A stretch of 64,000 nt of DNA from Burkholderia pyrrocinia (GTDB lineage: Bacteria; Pseudomonadota; Gammaproteobacteria; Burkholderiales; Burkholderiaceae): NCBI RefSeq assembly GCF_022809715.1, contig NZ_CP094459.1, positions 1,612,001-1,676,000 on the forward strand. The letters are read 5' to 3'. The first letter of the stretch is position 1. Each line of letters opens with the position of its first letter. This document shows, in pieces, positions 38,036-45,994 of the stretch. The notes beneath the pieces were generated by a model. It saw only the letters and a program-made list of their open reading frames with translations, was not told where the DNA came from and made no database searches. The translations under genes were made by a program, and so were the position numbers.

Positions 38036-38464
38036 ATGCCGCGCTCCCTCGGCCAGGGCAGTCTGTTCGAACGGCTTGATCCAGACCTGCCGCCGCGCCG
38101 CATGCGCTCGCGGCAGGCGCTGGCGTCCGAGCGCATAGGTGCCATCAAGGACCACCTCGAGCGCATTCTCAATAGCCGCCAGGGCAGCTCGCAAAGCTGC
38201 CCTGGCTTCGGCCTTGGGGATCTGAACGACGCCGCGGCCAGCCAGATGGACCTGCGCCATCAGGTATGCCAGGACGTGCGTACTGCGGTAGTGGCCTACG
38301 AACCTCGCGTACAGGTGCTGAACGTTCATCCCATCACCGCGCACGGCCAGACGGGCCCGCTGCATTTCCGTTTGCACTGCCTGGTGCCAGTCAACGACAG
38401 CACGGAGGACGTGGAGATCGATCTGCTCGTCCAGCACCGGGAGCGCTGGATCCACGTGATCTAG
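38036..38464 (+). CDS. tssE: T6SS baseplate protein TssE (gp25-like)
   Basis: 142 aa, gp25/lysozyme-like baseplate wedge. GSLFERLDPDLPPRR at the start, PGFGLGDLNDAAAS in the middle and the C-terminal LHFRLHCLVPV strand are as expected. It follows tssC by 15 bp. Confidence 0.92.
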   Translation: MPRSLGQGSLFERLDPDLPPRRMRSRQALASERIGAIKDHLERILNSRQGSSQSCPGFGLGDLNDAAASQMDLRHQVCQDVRTAVVAYEPRVQVLNVHPITAHGQTGPLHFRLHCLVPVNDSTEDVEIDLLVQHRERWIHVI

Positions 38465-38483
38465 CACCCAGCCAGGAGGGCTG

Positions 38484-40250
38484 ATGCCACTGAAGCGAAA
38501 GTTCCGCGAAGAGCTGGACTATATGCGCCGCCTCGGCCAGGTGTTCGCGCGCAACAATCCGCAGCTCGCGCGATACCTGGGGGAGGAGGCTACCGATCCC
38601 GATGTGGAACGGCTGATGGAAGGCTTTGCCTTCCTCACGGCCAAGCTGCGCCTGAAGATCGATGACGACTTCCCGGAGCTGACCCACCCGTTGCTGCAGC
38701 TATTGTGGCCGAACTACCTGCGCCCGTTGCCCAGCGCCACCATCATGCAGTTTCTGCCGATGGACCGTACCATCACGGAGCGACATGTGATCCCCAAGGG
38801 GACACGCATGCGTGCGCGCGAGGTAGACGGCATCCCCTGCGAGTTCCGCACCTGTGCGGACCTGCCCATCTATCCGTTGCGGATCGATCAGGTCAGCGAT
38901 GCACACTCGCTGGAGAAATCGACTGTGCGCGTGGATCTGTCCACGCTCAGCCAAAGCCCGCCTAGTACCTACGATTGCGATCAGCTCGATTTCTACCTCA
39001 GCGGCAGCGACTACACCGCTATGACGCTTTATCTGTGGCTCGCCGAATACCTCGGCGAAATCCGCATGGAATGCGCGGGGCAGGTGCGCCACATCCCCGC
39101 CAGCCAGGTGCTGTTCCACGGCTTCGCGCCTGATCAGGCGCTGCTGCCGTACCCGAAGAACGCACTGGACGGTTACCGTATTTTGCAGGAGTACTTCCTG
39201 TTCCCGCGCCGGTTCTTCTTTTTCGGCATCCGCGGGCTGCGTTCACTCTGGCCCACTGAGCAGACCGGGCAGATCCGCCTGGAATTCGTTTTCACCCGGC
39301 CCATGCCCGAGGACGTGCGCATCCGCACGGGCGACCTGGCGCTGTACTGCACGCCGGCCGTGAATCTGTTCGAGCACGAGGCCGAGCCCGTCCGGCTGAC
39401 CGGCAAAGCGGTGGATTATCGTCTGAGCCCGGCAGGGCAGCGGACCGACGCCTACGAGATCTTCAGCATCGACAGTGTCGACGGCTGGAAGGGCGAGGGC
39501 AGCGGCAAGGCTGGTGAATGGCTGCGCACCTACCAACCCTTCGAATCGCTGCGCCACCAGATCGACTACGAGCGCGGCTACACCACCCTGTACTACCGCA
39601 CCCGCATCGAACCGTCGCTCACCGTCACCGGTGTCGAGCACCGCGTGTCGTTCGTGCGTGGCGACGAGCACCACTACATCGGCCGCGACGAGACGGTCTC
39701 GGTGTCGCTGACCTGCACCAACCGCGATCTGCCGCTGGCACTAGGAGCGGGGGACGTGTGCATCCCCACACCCGACGTCCCCACCTTCGTCAGCGGCCGC
39801 AACCTGACGGCGCCCACCCCGTCGTATCGGCCCGTTCTGGATGGCAACCTACAGTGGCGGCTTATCTCCAATCTGTCGCCGACCTACCTGTCGCTGCTGT
39901 CCGTCGAGCCGTTGAAGGCCGTCATCAGCGCGTACGACTTCGCCGCTCATCACGACATCCAGCGGCGCCGAGCCACGCAGAAGCGCCTGGATGCGCTGCT
40001 GGAAGTCGTTACCACGCCGGTCGACCGCATGTTTCAGGCGCTACCGATTCGCGGCATCCGCAGCGTGGTCAAGCTCGACCAGACAGGGTTTGCCTGCGAA
40101 GGCGACCTCTACCTGTTCGGCACGGTGCTGAGCCACTTTCTTGCGCTGTACAGCAGCATTTCCTCCTTCCATGTGCTGGAGGCGATTAACACCACCAATC
40201 AGGAGCACTACGCATGGCCGATGCGCAGCGGAACCCAAGCCCTGATTTGA
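38484..40250 (+). CDS. tssF: T6SS baseplate protein TssF
   Basis: 588 aa. N-terminus FREELDYMRRLGQVFARNNP and RLMEGFAFLTAKLRLKIDDD are TssF hallmarks, and the C-terminal LYLFGTVLSHFLALYSSISS is present. With TssG it forms the baseplate wedge. The end overlaps tssG by 37 bp, indicating coupled translation. Confidence 0.95.
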   Translation: MPLKRKFREELDYMRRLGQVFARNNPQLARYLGEEATDPDVERLMEGFAFLTAKLRLKIDDDFPELTHPLLQLLWPNYLRPLPSATIMQFLPMDRTITERHVIPKGTRMRAREVDGIPCEFRTCADLPIYPLRIDQVSDAHSLEKSTVRVDLSTLSQSPPSTYDCDQLDFYLSGSDYTAMTLYLWLAEYLGEIRMECAGQVRHIPASQVLFHGFAPDQALLPYPKNALDGYRILQEYFLFPRRFFFFGIRGLRSLWPTEQTGQIRLEFVFTRPMPEDVRIRTGDLALYCTPAVNLFEHEAEPVRLTGKAVDYRLSPAGQRTDAYEIFSIDSVDGWKGEGSGKAGEWLRTYQPFESLRHQIDYERGYTTLYYRTRIEPSLTVTGVEHRVSFVRGDEHHYIGRDETVSVSLTCTNRDLPLALGAGDVCIPTPDVPTFVSGRNLTAPTPSYRPVLDGNLQWRLISNLSPTYLSLLSVEPLKAVISAYDFAAHHDIQRRRATQKRLDALLEVVTTPVDRMFQALPIRGIRSVVKLDQTGFACEGDLYLFGTVLSHFLALYSSISSFHVLEAINTTNQEHYAWPMRSGTQALI

Positions 40251-41233
40251 CTGAAAAGCTGCTGGAGAGCGCCAAGAACCATGACTTCTTCTTGCTGCTG
40301 GAACGGCTGCATGCGCTGCATGGCGACGACCTCGAATCGCCCGACAGCGACGATCCGGAGCGTCAGCGCATCAAGCTGAGCAACTATGCCGGCATGGGTT
40401 TCCCGGCCTCGGACGTGTCGCTGGCGCGGCGCGTGACGCACGGTGAGCCGCATCAGTACGAAGTGCAGGCTACGTTCTTTGGTATGCATGGCCCTGACTC
40501 GCCGCTGCCGTCCTACTACGTGGAGCGACTGGCCTACGAAGCCGGGCAGGGTATCGGTATTCGTCCGGCGTTCTTCGACGTCTTCCATCACCGCCTGCTG
40601 ACGCTGTTGCATCAGGCTTGGCGCAAGTACCGGCACTACATCCGTTTCCGTCCCGGCGCCAGTGACCCGCTCTCGCAACGCCTGTTCGCGCTGATCGGTC
40701 TGGAGAACACCGCCATCCGCGGCGATACGCCCATCGCCTGGAGCCGTCTGCTCAGTTTCGCCGGCGCCGTGGTGCATCGCAGCCGCTCGCCCGCGATGGT
40801 CGCCGGGCTGGTCGCGCACTGCTTCGACCTCAAGGATGTCGACATCCGCGATTTCGAGTTGCGTCACGCCGACATCGACCCCGGCGATCGCGTCCAGCTC
40901 GGTTGCCTCAATGGCCAGCTTGGCGAGAGCTTCCGCGTGGGCGACAGCGTGCGCACGCGCCACGCCAAATTCACCATCGTCATCGCCAACCTCAGCCAGC
41001 AACGGTTCCGCGAGTTCCTCCCGCATGGCGAGAACTTCGAGCGTCTGCGCTTGCTGATCGCTTTTCTGCTGCGCGACCAGACCCCATGCGACCTCGAACT
41101 GGCGCTGCGCGAGAACGAGATCCCTTCCTTCAACCTTGCGGGCGATGTCGGCACCGAGCTGGGCTGGACCAGTTTTATGGAACAGCCTGCGTTGCGCCGG
41201 CCGCCTCGCGTTCAACTGACGGTACGCGCATGA
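40214..41233 (+). CDS. tssG: T6SS baseplate protein TssG
   Basis: 339 aa. Contains FFLLLERLHALHG, YEVQATFFGMHGPDSPLPSY and VQLGCLNGQLGESFRVGDS, all typical. Partner of TssF in the baseplate. It starts inside the tssF end and its stop overlaps the start of the FHA gene (ATGA). Confidence 0.95.
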   Translation: MADAQRNPSPDLTEKLLESAKNHDFFLLLERLHALHGDDLESPDSDDPERQRIKLSNYAGMGFPASDVSLARRVTHGEPHQYEVQATFFGMHGPDSPLPSYYVERLAYEAGQGIGIRPAFFDVFHHRLLTLLHQAWRKYRHYIRFRPGASDPLSQRLFALIGLENTAIRGDTPIAWSRLLSFAGAVVHRSRSPAMVAGLVAHCFDLKDVDIRDFELRHADIDPGDRVQLGCLNGQLGESFRVGDSVRTRHAKFTIVIANLSQQRFREFLPHGENFERLRLLIAFLLRDQTPCDLELALRENEIPSFNLAGDVGTELGWTSFMEQPALRRPPRVQLTVRA

Positions 41234-42582
41234 ATACGGTATCCACGGAGCCTCGCCTGGCCTTGGTCGTCGGCAACCCGGAGGCCCTGCAGCAAGGCAC
41301 GGCACCGCGCTACAGCTTCGACGTCGCCGGCGGCACCATCGGCTCGCAGGATGCCAGTTGGCTGCTGCACGACCGCGCCGGCCGGGTGCAGCCGCAGCAC
41401 TGCGAAATCCGCTTTGAAGATGGCGGCTATCTCGTCGTCGATCGCAGCGGCCATACCCGGCTGAACGAGCAGACCCGTCCCCTCGGACTGCACGCAAGCG
41501 CACGCTTGCGCGACGCGGACACCCTGCACGTCGGGCCTTACAGCCTCACCGTGCACCTGGACGAGGAGCAGCACGCGTTGCCCGATCCGTCCCGCGTGCT
41601 GGCCCAGCACGACGTCGAGGAATTGATGCAGTTGCCCGACGACTACCTGGACAGCTTGCCCGCCGCGGCGCTCGAGGGGCAGCCCTCCGTCGCGCCGAAT
41701 CCCGACTGGGCCGCTTTCCAGGCCTTGAGCGAGCCGCTACGCCCGCAGGGTCAGCTCGACCCGTTGCACGCGCTGGACCTCGCTGCCAAGCGGAGCGCGG
41801 GTGCCGCCGGGCGTGCCTCGCTTGATCTGCTCGACCCCCATCACTACGGACTGTCGCCGCTGGCGGCCCAGGCCGACCTTGCCGCCACAGCTCAGGAAGC
41901 CGTTTACGGCAGGCCCATCCATGCATCAGGAGACACCATCATGTCGGAGTCCGACAGCCACAACCCCGCCGCTCGCGACTGGCTGCACGCTCAGCAAGCG
42001 AACGGCCATGACCCGGCCGGCCTGGTCAATCCGCTGATCGAAGGGCTCGGCGCATCGGTGGGGGCGCTGGACGCCCAAACAGCCTACGCGCTGCTTTTCG
42101 AGGCAGGCCGCAGCCTCAGTGCGGCCATCAGCGGCCTGAGCGCTTTGCATGGCGACGCGCCCGGACAGCGACAGCGCACCTTGCAGCCCATCGAAGACAA
42201 CCCGCTGCGTCTGGGTCAAAGCTACCCGGACACCGTACGCGCCATGTTCGCCGCCGACCGCAGCCTCGTGCACTTGTCGCCCGCGGCAGCCATCGAGGAA
42301 TCGCTGGCGCAGATCCAGCGTCAGCAGCGGGCCACCCACCAAGCCATCACCGCCGGTCTCAGCGCGCTGCTGCAGGCCTTCTCCCCGGAGCAGTTGCAGC
42401 GGCGCTTCAACCGCTACCGACCGCCGCAGGGCGGCCAGGCGAACAGCGATGGCTGGGCCTGGCAGATGTACGGGCATTACTACGACGAGCTGATCTCCGG
42501 CCGCCAGCAGGGTTTCGACAAGTTGTTCTGGGAGGTCTTCGAACAGGCCTACGACCAGGCCTTGCGCGCGGAGGCGCCGTGA
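41230..42582 (+). CDS. tagH: FHA-domain T6SS protein TagH
   Basis: 450 aa. Residues ~20-110 are an FHA domain (GGTIGSQDASWLLHD, QPQHCEIRFEDGGYLVVD). The C-terminal ~180 residues form the TagH/VasC-type region (FDKLFWEVFEQAYDQAL at the end). FHA domains read phospho-threonine, yet no PpkA kinase or PppA phosphatase gene is in this window. The ATG overlaps the tssG stop. Confidence 0.92.
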   Translation: MNTVSTEPRLALVVGNPEALQQGTAPRYSFDVAGGTIGSQDASWLLHDRAGRVQPQHCEIRFEDGGYLVVDRSGHTRLNEQTRPLGLHASARLRDADTLHVGPYSLTVHLDEEQHALPDPSRVLAQHDVEELMQLPDDYLDSLPAAALEGQPSVAPNPDWAAFQALSEPLRPQGQLDPLHALDLAAKRSAGAAGRASLDLLDPHHYGLSPLAAQADLAATAQEAVYGRPIHASGDTIMSESDSHNPAARDWLHAQQANGHDPAGLVNPLIEGLGASVGALDAQTAYALLFEAGRSLSAAISGLSALHGDAPGQRQRTLQPIEDNPLRLGQSYPDTVRAMFAADRSLVHLSPAAAIEESLAQIQRQQRATHQAITAGLSALLQAFSPEQLQRRFNRYRPPQGGQANSDGWAWQMYGHYYDELISGRQQGFDKLFWEVFEQAYDQALRAEAP

Positions 42583-43751
42583 AGCGAAGCCTCGCGCTCC
42601 TGCTCGCTGGCATGCTGCTTGCCGGCTGCAGCACCGTGGGCAACGTGTTCAAGAAGACGGGCCGGGTCTTGATGGACCCGTCCATCCCGGTGGGCGCACC
42701 GGACGACCAACCTACGCAGATCGCCCTCAGCCTATATGCCAGCGCGGACGTCAATCCCAACCCGGTCAGCGCGTCGGCTGCCGGCAGAGCCGACGCGGCC
42801 GATGAACCGGTTGAGGAGAAGCTGATGGGGGAGGGCCCGTTTGCCATCCAGTTCAACGGTGCCACCAAGGGCGAACTCATCAACGGCCTGCGCGCGTTGT
42901 TGGAACATTTGCAGGACGAGGAGGGCATCCCGCCGCTGCCGTCGCATAGCACCGGACGGCCACTGCCGAATTCCCTCACCGTCACGCCCACCAGCAAGCC
43001 GCCGTTGCCGCCAGACGGGCAGCTTCGCCGCCGCCCGCCGCTGGCGGACGCGCCCGGCGTCGAGCCAAACCTGGGCCAGTACCGCAAGGGTGGCAGTTTG
43101 GCCGCAGCGAGCGCGCTGGCGAGCGCGCCGGCGCCGGCGCCGGCGTCCAGCACCGCGGCCACGCCGGTCGCCTTCCAGGTGCTCCAGCTCAAGGACGACA
43201 GCATGCTGGAAAACGCCGACCTCGACCTCGTCAGCCAGAATCCGAAGAAGGCTTTGGGCAGCACTTTCCTTGCCGCAGACGACTATGTCCTTGCGCCCGG
43301 CCAATTCAAGTTCATCGAATTCAGCCCCATCGAGAACAAAGCCCGCTATGTCGCCGTGGTGGCTGCTTTCAACGATGTCAATGCGGCCCGCCGGTACGAC
43401 GTTTTCCGGCTCGAGCCGCGCGGGCGCAAGTATGCCTTGCTGGTCACCCTGCAAGACACCCGCGTCACCATCACCAACGAGGCCTACCGCGCACCGGACC
43501 CGTTGCGCGAACCCGCCCGCGTCGCACGGGAGCCGCAGCGCGAACCGGTCCGCGGCGCGCCTGACCTGTTGCGCGAGCCGACCGATAGCGCGCCGGACTT
43601 GTTGCGCGAACCGACCGAGCGCGCGCGGGATCTGTTGCGCAAGCCGACCGACAGCGCGCCGGACCTGTTGCGCAAACCGGCTTCCCGTCCGCAGCAGTTG
43701 TTTCGCGGATTGTCCCGCGAGGCAGCCACCCAAACGAGCAAGCAACCATGA
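42579..43751 (+). CDS. tssJ: T6SS outer-membrane lipoprotein TssJ, unusually long
   Basis: 390 aa, about twice the usual TssJ. Lipobox LLAGC (Cys17). An N-terminal part (TQIALSLYASADVNPNPVS) and a C-terminal part (FKFIEFSPIENKARYVAVVA, then YALLVTLQDTRVTI) make the TssJ sandwich. Between them is a Pro/Ala-rich insertion of ~150 aa. After the fold the protein ends in four tandem 11-residue repeats of the form APDLLREPTDS (residues 327-370). Starts with GTG, overlapping the tagH stop (GTGA). The repeats and insertion may span the peptidoglycan or bind another envelope part (inference). Confidence 0.88.
   Translation: MKRSLALLLAGMLLAGCSTVGNVFKKTGRVLMDPSIPVGAPDDQPTQIALSLYASADVNPNPVSASAAGRADAADEPVEEKLMGEGPFAIQFNGATKGELINGLRALLEHLQDEEGIPPLPSHSTGRPLPNSLTVTPTSKPPLPPDGQLRRRPPLADAPGVEPNLGQYRKGGSLAAASALASAPAPAPASSTAATPVAFQVLQLKDDSMLENADLDLVSQNPKKALGSTFLAADDYVLAPGQFKFIEFSPIENKARYVAVVAAFNDVNAARRYDVFRLEPRGRKYALLVTLQDTRVTITNEAYRAPDPLREPARVAREPQREPVRGAPDLLREPTDSAPDLLREPTERARDLLRKPTDSAPDLLRKPASRPQQLFRGLSREAATQTSKQP
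43557..43688 (+). repeat. four tandem 33-bp repeats at the 3' end of tssJ
   Basis: Units at 43557-43589, 43590-43622, 43623-43655 and 43656-43688, each coding for a variant of APDLLREPTDS. Degenerate partial units precede them. In-frame repeats of this kind can change number by slippage. Confidence 0.75.
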
Positions 43752-45085
43752 CCACCCGCAATCCCGTCGCTTGGAACGAAGGGCTCTTCGTCAAGCCCCA
43801 GCATTTCCAACAAACCAGTCGCTACCTCGAGCACTACGTCAACGTCCGCCTGGGCCGTAAGTACGGCTACGGCTTCGCCGAGCTGGTGTTGAACCAGGAC
43901 TTCCTCGCCATTGGCAAGATCGCCATCGTGCGAGCTCGCGGCATCATGCCCGATGGCACCGCCTTCGACGTCCCGCACGACCAGCCGCCGCCGGAGCCGC
44001 TGGACATCACCGATGCCACCGCCGCCAACCAGACCGTCTATCTCACGCTGCCGCTGCGCTCCGACGGCATGGCCGAAATCCGCTGGCCGGACACCTACGC
44101 CAATGCCCGCTACGTAGCGCGCACCGAAGACGTGCGCGACACCCACAGCCACCAAGGCAACCATGTCGCCGTGACCATGGCCGTACCCAACCTGCAATTG
44201 GCGCTGGAGCGGGACGACCGCAGCGCGTTTACCGGCCTGGCCATCGGCCGCATTCTCGACCGGCGTCCCGATGGCAGCCTGCTGATGGATAGCGGCTTCC
44301 ACATCACCGGCCTGCATCTGCGAGCCATCAGCCAGCTCGCGCATTTCATGGAAGAAATCGCCGCGCTAGCGCACGAGCGCGCCAAGAGCATCGCCGAGCG
44401 CATCGGCTCACCCGGCCAGGCAGGCGTCGCCGACGTCACCGACTTCAACCTGCTGCAAGCGCTCAACCGCTGGCAGCACTTGTTTCGGCATCTGGCGCGC
44501 GACGGCGACGTACATCCACTTGATGCCTACCTCGCGTGCGGCCAGGCCTGCGGCGAACTCGTCACGTTCACCGACGAGGCGCGCGTGCCACCGGAGTTTC
44601 CGGCCTACCAGCACGACAACCCGCAGGCCACTTTCCATCTGCTGCAAGAAACCCTGCGCCGCGTGCTCAGCACCGTGCTGCAACCGCGAGCCGTGTCCCT
44701 GCCGCTGGTCAAAGAACGCCATGGCGTGCTCACCGCTCAAGTCAACGACCCCAGCCTCATGCAGAGCGCCGAATTCATTCTCGCCGTGCGCGCACGCATG
44801 CCGCTGGACCAACTGCGTCAGCTCTTTTTGCAACAGGCCAAGGTCGCCTCCCAGCAGACGCTGCTCGATCTCATCCGTCTGCAACTGCCCGGCATTCCGC
44901 TCAGCCCGCTGCCGGTGGCGCCGCGCCACCTGCCGTTCCATGCCGGTTTCACCTACTTCCAGCTCGATCGCACGCACCCGAACTGGCAGAAGTTGATGCA
45001 GAAGGGCGCCAACGGTTTCGGCTTCCACATCACCGGCGACTTCCCGGAACTGGAACTCCAGTTCTGGGCCATTCGGAGTCAATGA
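43748..45085 (+). CDS. tssK: T6SS baseplate-membrane connector TssK
   Basis: 445 aa. WNEGLFVKPQHFQQTSRYLE at the start is the TssK signature; PGIPLSPLPVAPRHLPFHAG and the C-terminal FQLDRTHPNWQKL are also typical. It links the baseplate to TssL/TssM. The ATG overlaps the tssJ stop. Confidence 0.96.
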   Translation: MTTRNPVAWNEGLFVKPQHFQQTSRYLEHYVNVRLGRKYGYGFAELVLNQDFLAIGKIAIVRARGIMPDGTAFDVPHDQPPPEPLDITDATAANQTVYLTLPLRSDGMAEIRWPDTYANARYVARTEDVRDTHSHQGNHVAVTMAVPNLQLALERDDRSAFTGLAIGRILDRRPDGSLLMDSGFHITGLHLRAISQLAHFMEEIAALAHERAKSIAERIGSPGQAGVADVTDFNLLQALNRWQHLFRHLARDGDVHPLDAYLACGQACGELVTFTDEARVPPEFPAYQHDNPQATFHLLQETLRRVLSTVLQPRAVSLPLVKERHGVLTAQVNDPSLMQSAEFILAVRARMPLDQLRQLFLQQAKVASQQTLLDLIRLQLPGIPLSPLPVAPRHLPFHAGFTYFQLDRTHPNWQKLMQKGANGFGFHITGDFPELELQFWAIRSQ

Positions 45086-45086
45086 C

Positions 45087-45974
45087 ATGAACACCACCGT
45101 CGACATCGGCAACGACAGGATCGATCGCGAGCCGCGGCTGCGGGCACGCCAACCGGCGCCGTATCCGCCGGAGGCCACATCGAGCGACTTCCTGCGCACA
45201 CCGCCTGTCTCCCCGATGGGTGACAAGGACCGCATGCTCTTTGACTCGGTGCACCACATCGACCACGACGATGACCTGCAATTCCAGCTACGCGGTCACA
45301 GCTTCAACCCGTTGGTGGATGCTGCCCAGCCGCTGCTTGGCCTGGTCATCCGCTTGCGCCGCCTCGACCGCTGCGACGACATCCCCAGGCTCTACGCCAG
45401 CGTGCGCGACCAGATCACCGCGGTGTCCGAGGAAGTGCGCCAGCTCGGCTACGACGGCGCCACCCAACTGGCCTACCGCTACGCGCTCTGCACCTTCATC
45501 GACGAAGCTGTCATGGCCACTCCCTGGGGCCACGGCTCGCTCTGGCGTGAACGCTCGCTGCTCAGCTACCACCACAACGAAACCTGGGGCGGCGAAAAAT
45601 TCTTCACCGTGCTCGCGCGCATGCAGATGGAGCCGGAGCGATACCGCGACGTCCTGGAATTCAAATACCTCTGCCTCTGCCTGGGCTTCCAGGGCAAGTA
45701 CGGCCAGCAGCACAACCAGCAGGACACGCTCAACGCCATCATCGTCAAGCTCCACCGCCTCCTGCGGCCGCTGCGCGGTGATGCACCCGAGCGCCTCACC
45801 GACGCGCCCACCGTCGCCACGCGTCGCTACCGCCTCAAGCGCCAGATGCCGCTCTGGACGCCCTGGGCCATCGCGTTGGTGGTGCTGGTCGGTGCCTACC
45901 TGTTCTTCGCGATCAGGCTAGGCACCACCACCGACCAGGTCCTGCAGTCGCTGGATCACATCCTCAAACCCTAA
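45087..45974 (+). CDS. tssL: T6SS inner-membrane protein TssL (DotU), no OmpA domain
   Basis: 295 aa. DotU cytosolic domain (FNPLVDAAQPLLGLVIRLRR, FIDEAVMATPWGHGSLW) and one C-terminal membrane helix (WAIALVVLVGAYLFFAI). The peptidoglycan-binding OmpA extension seen in some TssL is absent, and no separate tagL is in the window. Confidence 0.95.
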   Translation: MNTTVDIGNDRIDREPRLRARQPAPYPPEATSSDFLRTPPVSPMGDKDRMLFDSVHHIDHDDDLQFQLRGHSFNPLVDAAQPLLGLVIRLRRLDRCDDIPRLYASVRDQITAVSEEVRQLGYDGATQLAYRYALCTFIDEAVMATPWGHGSLWRERSLLSYHHNETWGGEKFFTVLARMQMEPERYRDVLEFKYLCLCLGFQGKYGQQHNQQDTLNAIIVKLHRLLRPLRGDAPERLTDAPTVATRRYRLKRQMPLWTPWAIALVVLVGAYLFFAIRLGTTTDQVLQSLDHILKP

Positions 45975-45994
45975 CCCAGGCCACGGGAGCGACC

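Noticed and set aside
36374..38467. 697-codon minus-strand open frame
   Set aside because: Antisense to tssC and tssE, which have unmistakable products.
43557..43688. short tandem repeats considered as a CRISPR array
   Set aside because: Contiguous in-frame repeats without spacers, inside tssJ. No CRISPR array was seen in the window.
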